A stretch of 64,000 bases of DNA from GAS188 sp963794475 (GCA_963794475.1 CAWCDW010000007.1:186001-250000), one strand, 5' to 3'. Shown: positions 32,793-42,322, numbered from the stretch's first letter. Made by a program: numbers and translations. Notes: generated by a model not told the origin, from the sequence alone.

Positions 32793-34712
32793 TCAATTCA
32801 CTGCCGCCGGGCATTCGGGAAGTGGCTTGGGGCTGGTGATCGAAGCGAGCTGTTCAGATGTCGCACACATCGGCAACTTTAGGACCCGGAATGTATCGAA
32901 AAACAGATCTTCCTCATCCTTGCGGGCGAAATACCAGCCATCGGCGAAATAGCCCTGGGCCGTTATCTTCGGCAGTTTGGCCAGTAACGCTGCCTTCACC
33001 GCAGTCGCTTCTTCAGCGTGACCAAGGAAGGCATAGCTTGCCGCAAGTTGAAGAAGGGCCAAGCTACTCCGCGACCCTTCCGGAATGCGATTCACCACTG
33101 TGATGACCTTGTCGAAATGTCGCGACCAGTAGTAGGCGTGGCGCATCCCCGCGAGGTTTGCCGGGACCATGCGAGGATCGAGACGGAGCGCCCTGTCAGC
33201 AATCGCTGCCGCCTCATCCGGGTGCCCTACGTAAGGCAGCACCAGGGCTGCCATATTAAGCACGTTGACGCTGTTGGGGTTAAGCGCGAGCGCTTCTTTA
33301 ATGAGGCTTTCGCCTTCGGCGAGCTTGTTGTCCGTCGCGTCGTAGTAAGCTAGCGCTGCTTCCGCATCGGCGTCGCCTGGGTCAAGCTCGTATGCCTTTT
33401 TGAGGTCAGCTCCCATTGCATTTCGAGCTTCCTTCCAGGGCACCCCGGAATCAGCTGTGAACATACGTAACCAACCTCGGACAATATACGCGCGGGCAAA
33501 GCTCGGATCGAGAGCGATCGCCTGATCAAGTGCAGCCAATCCTTTCGCGATGCTTTCCTTCGTACGCTGAGCCTTGCCGGCAACCCCAATCAGGTAGAGG
33601 TCATAGGAATCGAGCGAGGTGGGCGGCTTATGCCCTCTGCGTTCAGCCTCCTTTTGAGTAATCGCGCCGACATTGAATGAACCGCCAAGAGCGCCAGCGA
33701 CGGCTTCGGAGATTTCGCTCTGCACGCTGAAGAGGTCAGCCGCTGGGCCATCCCATCGGTTAGCCCAAACGTGCGAGCCCGTATCTGCATCTATGAGCTG
33801 GCCTGTGACCCGGACACGGTCCGCCTGGAGCTGGATCGAACCCTCGAGCACATACGTGACGCCAAGCTCGGAACCCACCTTGCGAATGTCCTGGGCCTTG
33901 CCCTTGTATATTTCTGTTGAGTTGCGGGCGATGACATCGAGATCCTTGAAGCGCGAAAGATCGGTGATGATATCCTCAGTGATGCCGTCCGCAAGCCTGC
34001 TACCCTCCTCGGTGCCGGCCATGTTGGCGAACGGCAGAACCGCGAGGCTCGGCTTACCATTGGGTGCTCTCCCCCTCGTACTTTCATCCATCATCCAGAA
34101 CCGGGCACCGCCGACAAGTGTCATCAACGCGACGACGGCGATCGACCACCGCCACGGAAAAATGGATTTGCGGCGCGGCGGCTTGAACTGTCTCACACCA
34201 TCAAGTCTGACCCGGTAGACCGATATCGGTTCGGAAAGATTTTTTACTTGCCGATCGCCCAGGCTCTCGAACCCAAAGTCTAGCTTCTTCTCAACCTCCT
34301 TTGCTACCTTGCTTGAGACACATATCCCGCCCGGCTCGGAAAGCTGTTCCAGACGCGCAGCAATGTTGACGCCCTCGCCAAAGCGGTCTTCGCCCTCAAC
34401 AATTACCTCGCCAAGATTAATTCCGATCCTTACCTGGATGCGCTCGTCTTCCGGCACATTTGCATTTCGCTCGGCGAGATTCCGTTGCAGCGCCACCGCA
34501 CACTCGACTGAATCAACAACCGAACCAAATTCAGCAAGCAGTCCATCGCCCATCGTCTTAAAGACTCGTCCGTGGTGGCGCGCGATCTGGGGCTCGAGCA
34601 CTGCCGTGTGCTCGGCCCTTAACCGCTCATGGGTGCTTCTCTCATCGCGTTCCATGAGCGCCGAGTAGCCAACGACATCGAGAGCAAGGATAACGGCAAG
34701 TTTCCGTTCCAA
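32793..34712 (-). CDS. Class III adenylate/guanylate cyclase with TolB-like and TPR domains
   Basis: A 639-residue membrane-anchored signalling protein that should make cAMP from ATP. The cyclase domain (about 1-170) has LALDVVGYSALMERDE with metal Asp12 and FKTMGDGLLAEFGS with Asp56. A single membrane helix (about 185-208, WSIAVVALMTLVGGARFW) follows. Next is a FlgO/TolB-N-like region (about 220-340, SLAVLPFANMAGTEEGSRLA and VTYVLEGSIQ...VRVTGQLIDA), then TPR repeats (about 380-600). This layout is widespread in Hyphomicrobiales, often in many copies. The upstream gap 34713-35210 would carry its promoter. Confidence 0.9.
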   Translation of the reverse strand: MERKLAVILALDVVGYSALMERDERSTHERLRAEHTAVLEPQIARHHGRVFKTMGDGLLAEFGSVVDSVECAVALQRNLAERNANVPEDERIQVRIGINLGEVIVEGEDRFGEGVNIAARLEQLSEPGGICVSSKVAKEVEKKLDFGFESLGDRQVKNLSEPISVYRVRLDGVRQFKPPRRKSIFPWRWSIAVVALMTLVGGARFWMMDESTRGRAPNGKPSLAVLPFANMAGTEEGSRLADGITEDIITDLSRFKDLDVIARNSTEIYKGKAQDIRKVGSELGVTYVLEGSIQLQADRVRVTGQLIDADTGSHVWANRWDGPAADLFSVQSEISEAVAGALGGSFNVGAITQKEAERRGHKPPTSLDSYDLYLIGVAGKAQRTKESIAKGLAALDQAIALDPSFARAYIVRGWLRMFTADSGVPWKEARNAMGADLKKAYELDPGDADAEAALAYYDATDNKLAEGESLIKEALALNPNSVNVLNMAALVLPYVGHPDEAAAIADRALRLDPRMVPANLAGMRHAYYWSRHFDKVITVVNRIPEGSRSSLALLQLAASYAFLGHAEEATAVKAALLAKLPKITAQGYFADGWYFARKDEEDLFFDTFRVLKLPMCATSEQLASITSPKPLPECPAAVN

Positions 34713-35210
34713 CGTTGCGCCTCAGCCGAGTTTAGCGACCACAACAGGACCAGCGCGTCCAACCTGCATCATCAGCGCTCCGCACCGAACCGCTTTTCGT
34801 TGATGCCAAAGTTCGCACGACATTCACGTCAGGAACTTTCTTACCACAGTGCTCCGCCAGAACTCCAACTCCCGACCATTTCGAACCCCGACGCAATCGA
34901 CAACGCTGCGGGAGGGATCACTCGACACGGTGGCGGCGCCGATTCAGATCCCTGAACGCCGAAGACCGCCAGGGTACGAAAGCATCGCTTGGAAAACTTT
35001 CGAACCTTTAGGAGGTGACCCGAGAAGGGACTAGCCGCGTCGCGAATGTCCGTTTCGGGTCTCTGCTGAAGGCGGGGGCCTGACAACGAGCCCCAGGGTC
35101 TTGTCATTCATCCGGAGTAGAGGCGAGTGGATTCTAGCCGGATGCTCCGTTTCCTCAGGTTGCCTCTGCTGTTCAGGAGACGTCTCATATGGATATTTCC
35201 TCCTGGTCAG
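34713..35210. other. Intergenic stretch upstream of the cyclase gene
   Basis: I see no convincing gene or RNA in these 498 bases. The segment near 35045 (AATGTCCGTTTCGGGTC) faintly recalls one end of the interspersed repeat but no full copy is present. Confidence 0.45.
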
Positions 35211-35573
35211 CTACTGTCGGAACCATGGGAGGGTCAGGTAGACGCAAGCGATCATCGCGCCCACGGGAACCAACCACGCGCATCGTGACCAGTAGGGGCA
35301 CGAGCGATCCGGCAGGAGTGCGGCGATTAGGCCGATCACGAGGCCGCCGAGTGTCGCCGTGGCGGTCCAGCCATACCACCATATTTCGGACGCCAGGAAG
35401 TCCATCGCGGGATCGACGACATCTCGGGAATGGTGCATGCCCAAAAGCACAATGCCCAGTGACGGATAAACGGTGAAAAGCGCAAGACCCCATGCTCGGG
35501 CGATAACATAGACCAGCGCAAATGCCGTCCCGTACGTCAGCGCGAACCGGCGGAACGCGGGAGCGAACCTCAC
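35211..35573 (-). CDS. Small multi-pass membrane protein
   Basis: A 120-residue protein with three to four membrane segments (FALTYGTAFALVYVIARAWG, LALFTVYPSLGIVLLGMHHS, ATATLGGLVIGLIAALL and VPVGAMIACVYLTLPWF). I do not recognise the family. The start is set at GTG 35573 because it overlaps the stop of the upstream gene as GTGA; a longer ATG start at 35624 would overlap that gene by 55 bases. It is the last gene of a three-gene operon with another membrane protein and a Tat-exported phosphoesterase, so it may work at the membrane with that enzyme. Confidence 0.65.
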   Translation of the reverse strand: MRFAPAFRRFALTYGTAFALVYVIARAWGLALFTVYPSLGIVLLGMHHSRDVVDPAMDFLASEIWWYGWTATATLGGLVIGLIAALLPDRSCPYWSRCAWLVPVGAMIACVYLTLPWFRQ

Positions 35574-36031
35574 GACCCCAAACCCGAGATGTTGTTCAGA
35601 ACGTGACCAACGAGAAAACTCCACCAGACGATGAAGGCGAGGACAGCGGTCAGGATGGCGCGCGTTTGGCCGACCTCGTTAACGATTGGCCGACGCCAAC
35701 AGACCCAGTATGCTGGCAGCGCGCCCAAGCCGATGGCGACAAAGTCCTCTTTGAGATCGAAAAGACCTAGCGCGTGCCATTGATGATCGCGTTCGAGGTG
35801 TGGCTGGATATCCACCTTGAAGTATAGGTAGACTATTGCGCCAAGAAGCGTGGTGGCCACATAAAGAACAACGATGGCATTGGCGAAATTGGCCGGTGGC
35901 ACGGCCCGGAAGCGAGCAAAGAATGAACCCCGGGCGCCAGACGGCGTCCATGCCGCCAACGTCTGATGGCTGATCGCGCCGAGCAGCGCGACCGCGACTA
36001 GGCCATGCACGATTAAGAGCGCCGTCGTCAC
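35570..36031 (-). CDS. Multi-pass membrane protein of unknown function
   Basis: A 153-residue protein with about four membrane helices (ALLIVHGLVAVALLGAISHQ, ANAIVVLYVATTLLGAIVYL, FVAIGLGALPAYWVC, AVLAFIVWWSFLVGHVL). Histidines near helix ends (H9 and H22 region, and VGHVLNNISG) could bind metal or haem, as in small cytochrome-like membrane proteins, but there is no clear pattern. It starts 22 bases after the phosphoesterase stop and overlaps the next gene by four bases, so the three genes are one transcript. Confidence 0.7.
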   Translation of the reverse strand: MTTALLIVHGLVAVALLGAISHQTLAAWTPSGARGSFFARFRAVPPANFANAIVVLYVATTLLGAIVYLYFKVDIQPHLERDHQWHALGLFDLKEDFVAIGLGALPAYWVCWRRPIVNEVGQTRAILTAVLAFIVWWSFLVGHVLNNISGLGS

Positions 36032-36053
36032 AGTGGCTTGTTGTCCTCCACGC

Positions 36054-37376
36054 CTACGCGAACAGCACCTCGCTGGCGAACGGCTCAGCCGAGCCCGGCC
36101 GATACCGCGTCAGGGTGAATTTGGCTTTCTCTCCGGGTTCGACGTCCACCAGAACGTAGTTGTATTCCTCGCGCGGCGGCTGGCCCTTCCAGTAGAGCTC
36201 CGGCGGATAGTCGGCAGCCACCTTGAGGGTGGTACGGCCGGGAAGGATCGGATCTTGTTCCGCGCCGCCGCCGCCCAGTAGCAGGTACTTTACGCCATCG
36301 ACGTCGTAGAGCTCGGTCGTGTGCACGTGCCCGTTGAACACGATCACTTCCATATCCTTGGCGTAGGCCGCGATCACCTTATGAGGATTGTCGGGCTCGG
36401 GGATGGGGCCGAGGCCGGCGCGGCAGAACACCGGGTAATGGAAGACGATGAACGTCTTCCTCATTCCCTTGTCCCTGGCCTCGTCCAGCCACTGCTTGAG
36501 TTGCTTCATCTGCTCCGCATAGACAGGTCGATCGCCGTCCCACTGCGAAGGCGAGCGGTAGTCGTATTTGCCGGTCCAAAGAAACACGAATCGCACGTCC
36601 CTGAAGTCGAACTTGTAGATCAGCCGCTCGGGCGTCACCCCCAAGTTCTTCAGATAGGGCACTGCGGCAAGCGTGCCCTCGATCTTCGGATCGCCCCAAA
36701 CCTCGTGATTGCCGACCGACAGGAACCATCGCCCGTTGAGACCAGCTGCGCGCATTTCGTCGTCCGGCGGCGGCAGCAGCTTCAGCATCGTGTCGTTGAC
36801 GCGCTTCCAGTATGGGCTGTCGTTGATGAGATGGCCTTGATTGCCCCACCAGACAACATCGCCGCTGTTGATCACTAATCGGGCCCGACCGGCCTGCACG
36901 TGCTGCACGATTTCGCGCGCCACCCAATCGCCGCCCTGGAGCTGGAACATTTCCCGGTGGACGCCGGGAAGCAGTTTCACGTCCTCGACGACGGCCTGGG
37001 TGACCCAGCCCTGATCCACAGTCAACGTCATCACCTCGGTCTTCGTCATGAACGGCATGACGACCTGAACAAGGTCCTTGGTGTCCGGGTCGAAAATCAT
37101 CTTGACGTCGCGCTTGACGACCTCTTCGGCGACCTTCTCCGGCAGGACCAGGCCGAACATCTCAGTGAAGAGCCGGACGAGATCCGGATTGCCGTCCTTA
37201 TAGGGCAAATACATCATCGGTCGCGAATCGCCGCAGGCCGCGAAGGAGAACCCGCCAGTCGGCGATGTCATCTGCGCTTGAGCCACGGTCGGCAGAAGCG
37301 CGCCGCCCAGAACCGGTGCCGTCGCCATGCGCGACAGCATCGCTCGGCGGCTCAAATCGTCCCCTTTGTTAGGCAT
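36054..37376 (-). CDS. Tat-exported calcineurin-like metallophosphoesterase
   Basis: A 440-residue periplasmic phosphoesterase. The N-terminus has a twin-arginine signal (SRRAMLSRMATAPVLGGALL, cleavage near AQAQ). The di-metal site follows the family order: AACGDSRP, NSGDVVWWGNQ, SVGNHEVWG, FHYP and FNGHVHT. An insert of about 110 residues between the first two motifs (about 65-175) has no recognisable domain and is rich in VEEVV/VVMPF-type strands and helices. It is the first gene of an operon with two membrane proteins. The substrate is unknown; the repeats and broken genes around suggest an accessory locus. Confidence 0.87.
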   Translation of the reverse strand: MPNKGDDLSRRAMLSRMATAPVLGGALLPTVAQAQMTSPTGGFSFAACGDSRPMMYLPYKDGNPDLVRLFTEMFGLVLPEKVAEEVVKRDVKMIFDPDTKDLVQVVMPFMTKTEVMTLTVDQGWVTQAVVEDVKLLPGVHREMFQLQGGDWVAREIVQHVQAGRARLVINSGDVVWWGNQGHLINDSPYWKRVNDTMLKLLPPPDDEMRAAGLNGRWFLSVGNHEVWGDPKIEGTLAAVPYLKNLGVTPERLIYKFDFRDVRFVFLWTGKYDYRSPSQWDGDRPVYAEQMKQLKQWLDEARDKGMRKTFIVFHYPVFCRAGLGPIPEPDNPHKVIAAYAKDMEVIVFNGHVHTTELYDVDGVKYLLLGGGGAEQDPILPGRTTLKVAADYPPELYWKGQPPREEYNYVLVDVEPGEKAKFTLTRYRPGSAEPFASEVLFA

Positions 37377-37406
37377 GTTTTGGCTCCTCCTCAGCTCGAG
37401 TCTTCC

Positions 37407-37810
37407 TCAGCTTGAGAACCGGTGCGACGGCGCCCACCGCATCGCCCGAGCACGAGGCCGCAAGTTTTCCGACGGTGCAGCTTCATATGAATTTAGAATA
37501 TCGAAAGGGTCATCGGCTGATCGGCATTTCCCCCTTACGCACGCAATAATCGCTCGATTCTCTATCACCTGCTCGTCCCTCGCCAGCAGAGAAATTCCCT
37601 TTCTGGTCTTCTTGGGTAAGTTCCTCAGATAATCCATGATCGCCTGCCATTCCTTGATCTCCATGGCGGAATTGGCTCTAGCACCGTGCCGATGCTGAAA
37701 TCGCCGATATCGAGAACGAGCACTGGGCCCGCAGCTTCGCGCGCCTTGCTCCATTCGGCGATGAGCGACGAAATACGTTGAGTGGGAGCCAAGCGCTCGA
37801 CAATTGGACC
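37407..37810 (-). pseudogene. Remnant of a 5'-nucleotidase-like exported phosphoesterase
   Basis: Two protein-like pieces in different frames lie here. Upstream is REAAGPVLVLDIGDFSIGTV (about 37680-37760), which looks like the first metal motif of UshA-type 5'-nucleotidases. Downstream is MEIKEWQAIMDYLRNLPKKT and GISLLARDEQVIENRAI (about 37540-37665), which looks like the end of such a protein. The middle is deleted. It sits just before the intact metallophosphoesterase gene and may be a decayed relative of it. Confidence 0.45.
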
Positions 37811-37906
37811 TTGGTCCTACGTTACGGACCCGCCGTTACAAAAACTGCTTCACGGGCTAGCAAGGTCCGGGTTAGGGTCAAGGCTGCCGAAGTAACCACG
37901 CATGGT

Positions 37907-38180
37907 CAGCGTCTGCTTTTCGCAATGCGCGCCCCAGAGCAGACATGCAGCTCTCGGCCCATCCAAGTCACGGCTGCTTCGCGCCCATCCCGGTCATCGG
38001 CGTGCTACGTTCGCCAGCCCGGAAGCGGACTTAGCCCTCGGCTCGTAAGATGGCCGGGGTGGGTGGAAAGCGGACCTTCGCTTCGCCCGATCTCGACGCG
38101 GCGATCCCCGGCAAGTCGCCCGCCGACGCGCGGGCGTTCTTAACTACGGCTTCCGCCGGAGCGGCGGGTACGATGTCATA
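37907..38180. repeat. Interspersed repeat, copy C (long form)
   Basis: It begins with the core shared by A, B and F (TCGGCCCATCCAAGTCACGG, CTGCTTCGCGCCC, 37955-37987). It continues into a second module, CATCCCGGTCATCGGCGTG (37985-38003) to about 38180, that is shared with D and in part with E. The D match extends through CGGACCTTCGCTTCG and GATCTCGACGCGGCGATCC to TTCCGCCGGAGCGGCGG. Apart from this, the gap 37811-38358 holds no gene I can support. Confidence 0.8.
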
Positions 38181-38358
38181 CGCTCTGGTTTCATTTGCGG
38201 CCGGGTGTCCTACCTCTGAACACCGATCGTGACGAGATACTCCCGTGGCATCGCCAGCCCCGCCGGCGTGCGATATTTCTCGTGCATCGCGACGAAGTCC
38301 CGTTCAAGGGTGGCTGACCGCGTTCGATGCTGCCTGCCGAGCAACGAGGTATTGCCAG

Positions 38359-39560
38359 ATGAACGATCTGCTGCTGCGTGGAACGCGTATCTGGAGCGGC
38401 GGCATCGCCGATATCGCCATCCGGGACGGCCGCATCGCAGCCATCGGTGCGGCGGCCAGTACCGTCGGCGCCGAGGAAATTGTCGATGCGACCGGAACGA
38501 TCGCGCTTCCCGGATTGGTTGACGGGCATGCGCATCTTGACAAGACGCTCTGGGGCACGCCTTGGCATTCGCACCGGGCCGGCCCGACGGTGCTCGAGCG
38601 CATCGACAACGAACGACGGGTGCTGCGCGCGCTCGGGTTGTCGCCAGCGCGGCAAAGTGCGCAGCTGCTGCGTCATATGATCGCTCGCGGCACCACGCAT
38701 GTGCGGACGCATGTCGATGTTGGGCCGGAAACAAGGCTCACCCATGTGCACGGTGTGATGGAGACCCGCGACGCGCACCGCGACTGGATCGACATGCAGA
38801 TCGTTGCGTTCCCACAGGCCGGGGTCCTGCGTCAGCCAGGAACGATCGAGCTGCTCGACCACGCCGTGCGCGACGGCGCCGAACTCGTGGGGGACTCGAT
38901 CCAGCAGGAATTGACGGAAACGCAGCGGGCCAGCTGGATGCCCTGTTTGCAATCGCGACCCGGCGCGGCTGCCGGATCGACATCCATCTTCATGAGCGTG
39001 GCGAGCAAGGCGCGCAGACGATCGAGATGATCTGCGACCGCACGCGGGCGCTCGGCCTCCGCGGCCGGATCGCCATCAGCCATGCATTCTGCCTCGGCAT
39101 GCTGGAGCCGGCGCGGCTCGAGGGGCTGCTCGACCAGCTGCAACAGCTGGGCATCGGCGTAATGACGCACGCGCCTAGCGGCCACACGCCGTTTCCATCA
39201 GTTCGGATGCTGGCCCAACGGGGCGTGCGGCTTTTCACTGGCTCGGATGGCGTGCGAGATGCGTGGGGACCGCTCAATACAGGGGACATGCTCGAGCGGG
39301 CATACCTCATCGCCTACAATAGCGGTTTTCGCGACGACTCCGGCCTGGAGCTTACTCTGCGCATGGCCACGTTCGGCGGCGCAGAGGAGCTTGGGCTCGA
39401 CAGCTATGGGCTACAAACTGGATCGATTGCCGATCTGTTGCTTGTCGAGGCAGAAAATGCCGCTGAGGCGGTCTGCACACACTTGCCGCGTCGCCTTGTC
39501 GTCAAGCGCGGCCGCGTCGTCGCCCGCGATGGCTGCACATTGCTGCCACATGCGGAGTAA
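38359..39560 (+). pseudogene. Cytosine-deaminase-like amidohydrolase, one frameshift
   Basis: A TIM-barrel amidohydrolase of about 400 residues resembling cytosine deaminase and related N-acyl or cyclic amide hydrolases. The start at ATG 38359 gives MNDLLLRGTRIWSGGIADIA, then GLVDGHAHLDKTLWG with the HxH metal pair, and VRTHVDVGPE. At 38887-38893 the frame breaks inside GTGGGGGAC; one added G restores ELVGGLDPAGIDGNAAGQLD. It then runs RIDIHLHERGEQGAQTIEMI, AISHAFCLGMLEPARLEGLL and FTGSDGVRDAWGPLNTGDML to the stop at 39560. All metal-site motifs are present, so a homopolymer read error is as likely as real loss. Confidence 0.85.
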
Positions 39561-39774
39561 GATGAGGCGCTGCGGTCCAGCAAGCTGACGAGATTTCATC
39601 CGTCACTGATGAGTTTAGCCTTGCGGCATTGGTGGCGTGAGGGGTGCGGGGGCTCCACAGGGGCGCAGGGTCGGGATAATGGACGGCGCCATCCTGGCTG
39701 GCGGAAATAGGTTGTGAGTCCCGGGCGGATGCCGTAACCGTCCATCGTCCGATTTACGGTTATGGCGGTGTCCC

Positions 39775-40620
39775 TTGAGGCGGCCTCTGGCAGTATCTCT
39801 GCTCGCCGTTCTCGCGCTCGCCCGCGGCGGTCCCGCGGCAGCATTCAGCGCGCACCCCACCAAGCCGATCGAGGAGTTGCTCGACAGCAACGATCCCTAT
39901 CAGACGTTCAATATTGTCGCGGGCTACGACTTGGAACGCACGCGGCGCGTGGGCTTCGCCCATTGCCTCCCTGAGGTCTTGGTCCGGGTGTCGGGCGAGC
40001 CACGGCTAGAGCACGATCCCCGGGTCGCGGATCTCGCGGCCCATGCGGATGCGCTGGTCGCTTCCTATGACTATTCGGACTTCCTGGTGCGCATGGGCCC
40101 GGTGCACGACGACCAGGGCACGGGGGACGAGCGCCCCTACGACCTGGTGGTGCGCTTTGACCACGCAAAGATCGACGCTGTGCTCAACGAGCTGGGAGCA
40201 CCACCCTGGCGGGGCCGCCGCCCGCAAGTGGTGCCGGTGCTCGCAGTCAAGGGATTTTCCGGCACCTATCTGTTGAGCGCGGAAGTGAAGGCTGGCGCGG
40301 AGCAACGCGGCTCTCTTGCCGCTGCTGCGAGGCAGTACGGCCTCCCTCTTCGCGTGCCGAGCGAGGCCGAGCTCACCTCCTGGGGCGTCGCGCCAAGTGG
40401 AGCGCCGAACCCGCGGGCGGAGCCGCAGGAGGGGCGCGCCCTCGTCGCCGGCACGCTCTATTTCGACGAGACGAAGCCGGGCTGGGTGGGAGCGTGGCAG
40501 ATGCGCTGGCGCGGCGCCGACTATGCCTGGGGAATCAGTGGCGTAAACTACGACGAAGCGTTCCGCTCCCTAATGCGGGGCGTAGCGCGTGTCGCCTCTG
40601 GCCATTTCGCTCCCGATTGA
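39775..40620 (+). CDS. DUF2066 family exported protein
   Basis: A 281-residue protein with a signal peptide (RRPLAVSLLAVLALARGGPA) and a mature part matching DUF2066, a family of unknown function found in many proteobacteria. Seen are TFNIVAGYDLERTRRVGFAH, LVRVSGEPRL, YDLVVRFDHAKIDAVLNELG and PWRGRRPQVVPVLAVKGFSG. A TTG start at 39775 gives the most natural signal peptide; no strong ribosome binding site is visible. It stands alone between repeat copies C and D. Confidence 0.75.
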   Translation: MRRPLAVSLLAVLALARGGPAAAFSAHPTKPIEELLDSNDPYQTFNIVAGYDLERTRRVGFAHCLPEVLVRVSGEPRLEHDPRVADLAAHADALVASYDYSDFLVRMGPVHDDQGTGDERPYDLVVRFDHAKIDAVLNELGAPPWRGRRPQVVPVLAVKGFSGTYLLSAEVKAGAEQRGSLAAAARQYGLPLRVPSEAELTSWGVAPSGAPNPRAEPQEGRALVAGTLYFDETKPGWVGAWQMRWRGADYAWGISGVNYDEAFRSLMRGVARVASGHFAPD

Positions 40621-40930
40621 GACGGCGGCGAGTGGGATAGGGTCTCATCTGCCTCGGTCCGTTGCGACTGAGCTTTCATCCCAAGCTTGGCTCGGCCACA
40701 TTTGAAGAACAGCCCCTTTTGGGACGTAATACCTCGGGAAGATCTCGATCTACCAAATCGCACAATGGTCCCGGCGCCCTCGACGACCCGAGACAGCACG
40801 TTTCGTGCGGCGACTCGCCAAACGAAGGCAATCGTCCATTCAGATCATTGACCGCCACAGCGGACGTCGCTCGGATAAACTCCCAAGACCGGCTTCGCCC
40901 CAAAGGCGACATCTTGATGGGAGCGGAGGG

Positions 40931-41140
40931 ACCTTCCGCTGTGCGCCCATCCCGGTCATCGGCGTGGTACTTTCGCCAGCCCGAAAGCAGACTTAGTCTT
41001 CGGCTCTTAAGATGACTCCGGCGGGTGGAGAGCGGACCTTCGCTTCGTCCGATCTCGACGCGGCGATCCTCGGCACGTCGCCGCCGACACGCGGGCTATA
41101 CTCCCCTACCGCTTCCGCCGGAGCGGCGGCTCGTATGTCG
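40931..41140. repeat. Interspersed repeat, copy D (second module)
   Basis: CCCATCCCGGTCATCGGCGT (40946-40965), then ACTTTCGCCAGCCCGAAAGC and on to CCGATCTCGACGCGGCGATC and the CTTCCGCCGGAGCGGCGG tail. It aligns with copy C over about 190 bases at high identity by eye. The rest of the 556-base gap (40621-41176) has no gene I can support. Confidence 0.85.
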
Positions 41141-41176
41141 CCGCCACCGCGTTGACGGCATGAATCCAGATGCCGA

Positions 41177-41977
41177 TCATGCCTTAGCGCCTGCGTCCTG
41201 GTTCCGAAACACGGTCTCGCCGGCGTCCGACACCTCGACCCACTTCGGGTGGGGCGTCGCTTCGGCGGCATAGTTATCGTGCCAGTTCCACCACTTGTAC
41301 GGCGGCGTCTGGGGATAGCCAGCGGGCGAGTCCTCCCAGACCTCCTGTCGGCCCAGGGGCGTAATGTCGAGGTAGCTCCAGGTGGTCCCCATCGCCTCGT
41401 CGCCCCGGTTGTTGATGAAGTAGGTTCGGAACACCCGCTCGCCGTCACGGAAGAAGACGTTGTGGCCGTGCCATTCGTCGACGCCGAAATCGGCGTCGAA
41501 GCTGTCGGTGATAGTGTACCAGGGCATCCTCCAGCCCATCCGGGCCTTCAGGCGCGCGATGTCCGCCTGCGGCGCCCGCGAGGCGTAGGCAAGCGTGGTG
41601 TGGCGGGCGTTCAGGTGGGCGAGGTGCGCCACCTGGTCGGCGCCCAGCGAGCAGCCCCGGCAGGCATGCTCGGGCCAGCCAAACACCCCGGGTTCGAAGA
41701 AGGCGCGGTAGACGATCAGCTGGCGGCGGCCCTCGAAAAGTTCGAGCAGGGTCATTTTGCCGTTCGGCCCCTCGAATTCATACGTTTTCTCGACGGCCAT
41801 CCACGGCATCCGCCGGCGTTCGGCGGCGAGCGCATCGCGCGCGCGGGTCAGGGACTTTTCCTTCACCAGCATCTGCTGGCGCGTCGCCTCCCAGGCCTCT
41901 GGCGACACGACCGATGGCGTGTGCATGGCGGGCTGTTCGATTTTCCGGTCGTTCTCAAGCGCCTTGGTGCTGGTCAT
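41177..41977 (-). CDS. DUF899 thioredoxin-like family protein
   Basis: A 266-residue cytoplasmic protein of the DUF899 family (thioredoxin-like fold, function unproven). Visible are AWEATRQQMLVKEKSLTRAR at the start, RRRMPWMAVEKTYEFEGPNG, LLELFEGRRQLIVYRAFFEP, HACRGCSLGADQVAHLAHLN with CxxC-like Cys residues, and HGHNVFFRDGERVFRTYFIN. Start ATG 41977 follows AATCGGAGACC and overlaps the stop of a 15-codon reading frame. A small membrane protein gene lies 87 bases upstream on the same strand. Confidence 0.88.
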   Translation of the reverse strand: MTSTKALENDRKIEQPAMHTPSVVSPEAWEATRQQMLVKEKSLTRARDALAAERRRMPWMAVEKTYEFEGPNGKMTLLELFEGRRQLIVYRAFFEPGVFGWPEHACRGCSLGADQVAHLAHLNARHTTLAYASRAPQADIARLKARMGWRMPWYTITDSFDADFGVDEWHGHNVFFRDGERVFRTYFINNRGDEAMGTTWSYLDITPLGRQEVWEDSPAGYPQTPPYKWWNWHDNYAAEATPHPKWVEVSDAGETVFRNQDAGAKA

Positions 41978-42021
41978 GAAGGTCTCCGATTAGCCGGGCT
42001 GGCTGCTTTGTTGTCGGGCAT
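41974..42021 (-). CDS. Possible 15-residue leader peptide upstream of DUF899 gene
   Basis: AGGAGAAGATC is followed by ATG at 42021 and a short frame MPDNKAASPANRRPS, whose TGA overlaps the DUF899 ATG as ATGA (41977-41974). The ribosome binding site is better than that of the DUF899 gene itself. It could be a translationally coupled leader that sets DUF899 output, or an alternative N-terminus lost to an indel. Confidence 0.4.
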   Translation of the reverse strand: MPDNKAASPANRRPS

Positions 42022-42064
42022 GATCTTCTCCTAATGTTCGGAGATCAGCTGTTTGCCCCTTCGC

Positions 42065-42322
42065 TCAAACCCGCCGCCCGGAGATCAGCTTGAGCCAAGG
42101 CACCGAATGGAAGACACTCATCAGCAGGTACATCCCAAGCATTCCATTGAGCGGTGATGCATCCGCCGCGGCGGCGCAGACCACATCGTGTGGGCCAGCG
42201 CCCTGCATGCCTGCAACGAGGGCCATGATTGTGAAGGTCGGCGCGGCTGCGAGGCATACCCACTCGGCTGCGTCGCCGGCAGCAGGTTCCGCTTCATGTG
42301 GCCCGATCGCGCGCATCGTCAT
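42065..42322 (-). CDS. Small membrane protein of a conserved Hyphomicrobiales family
   Basis: An 85-residue protein (MTMRAIGPHEAEPAAGDAAE) with two hydrophobic segments: VCLAAAPTFTIMALVAGMQG and NGMLGMYLLMSVFHSVPWLK, ending LISGRRV. I recall near-identical small proteins in Bradyrhizobium-type genomes without assigned function. It reads away from the wHTH regulator gene (86-base divergent gap) and towards DUF899, so the regulator may control it. Confidence 0.7.
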   Translation of the reverse strand: MTMRAIGPHEAEPAAGDAAEWVCLAAAPTFTIMALVAGMQGAGPHDVVCAAAADASPLNGMLGMYLLMSVFHSVPWLKLISGRRV

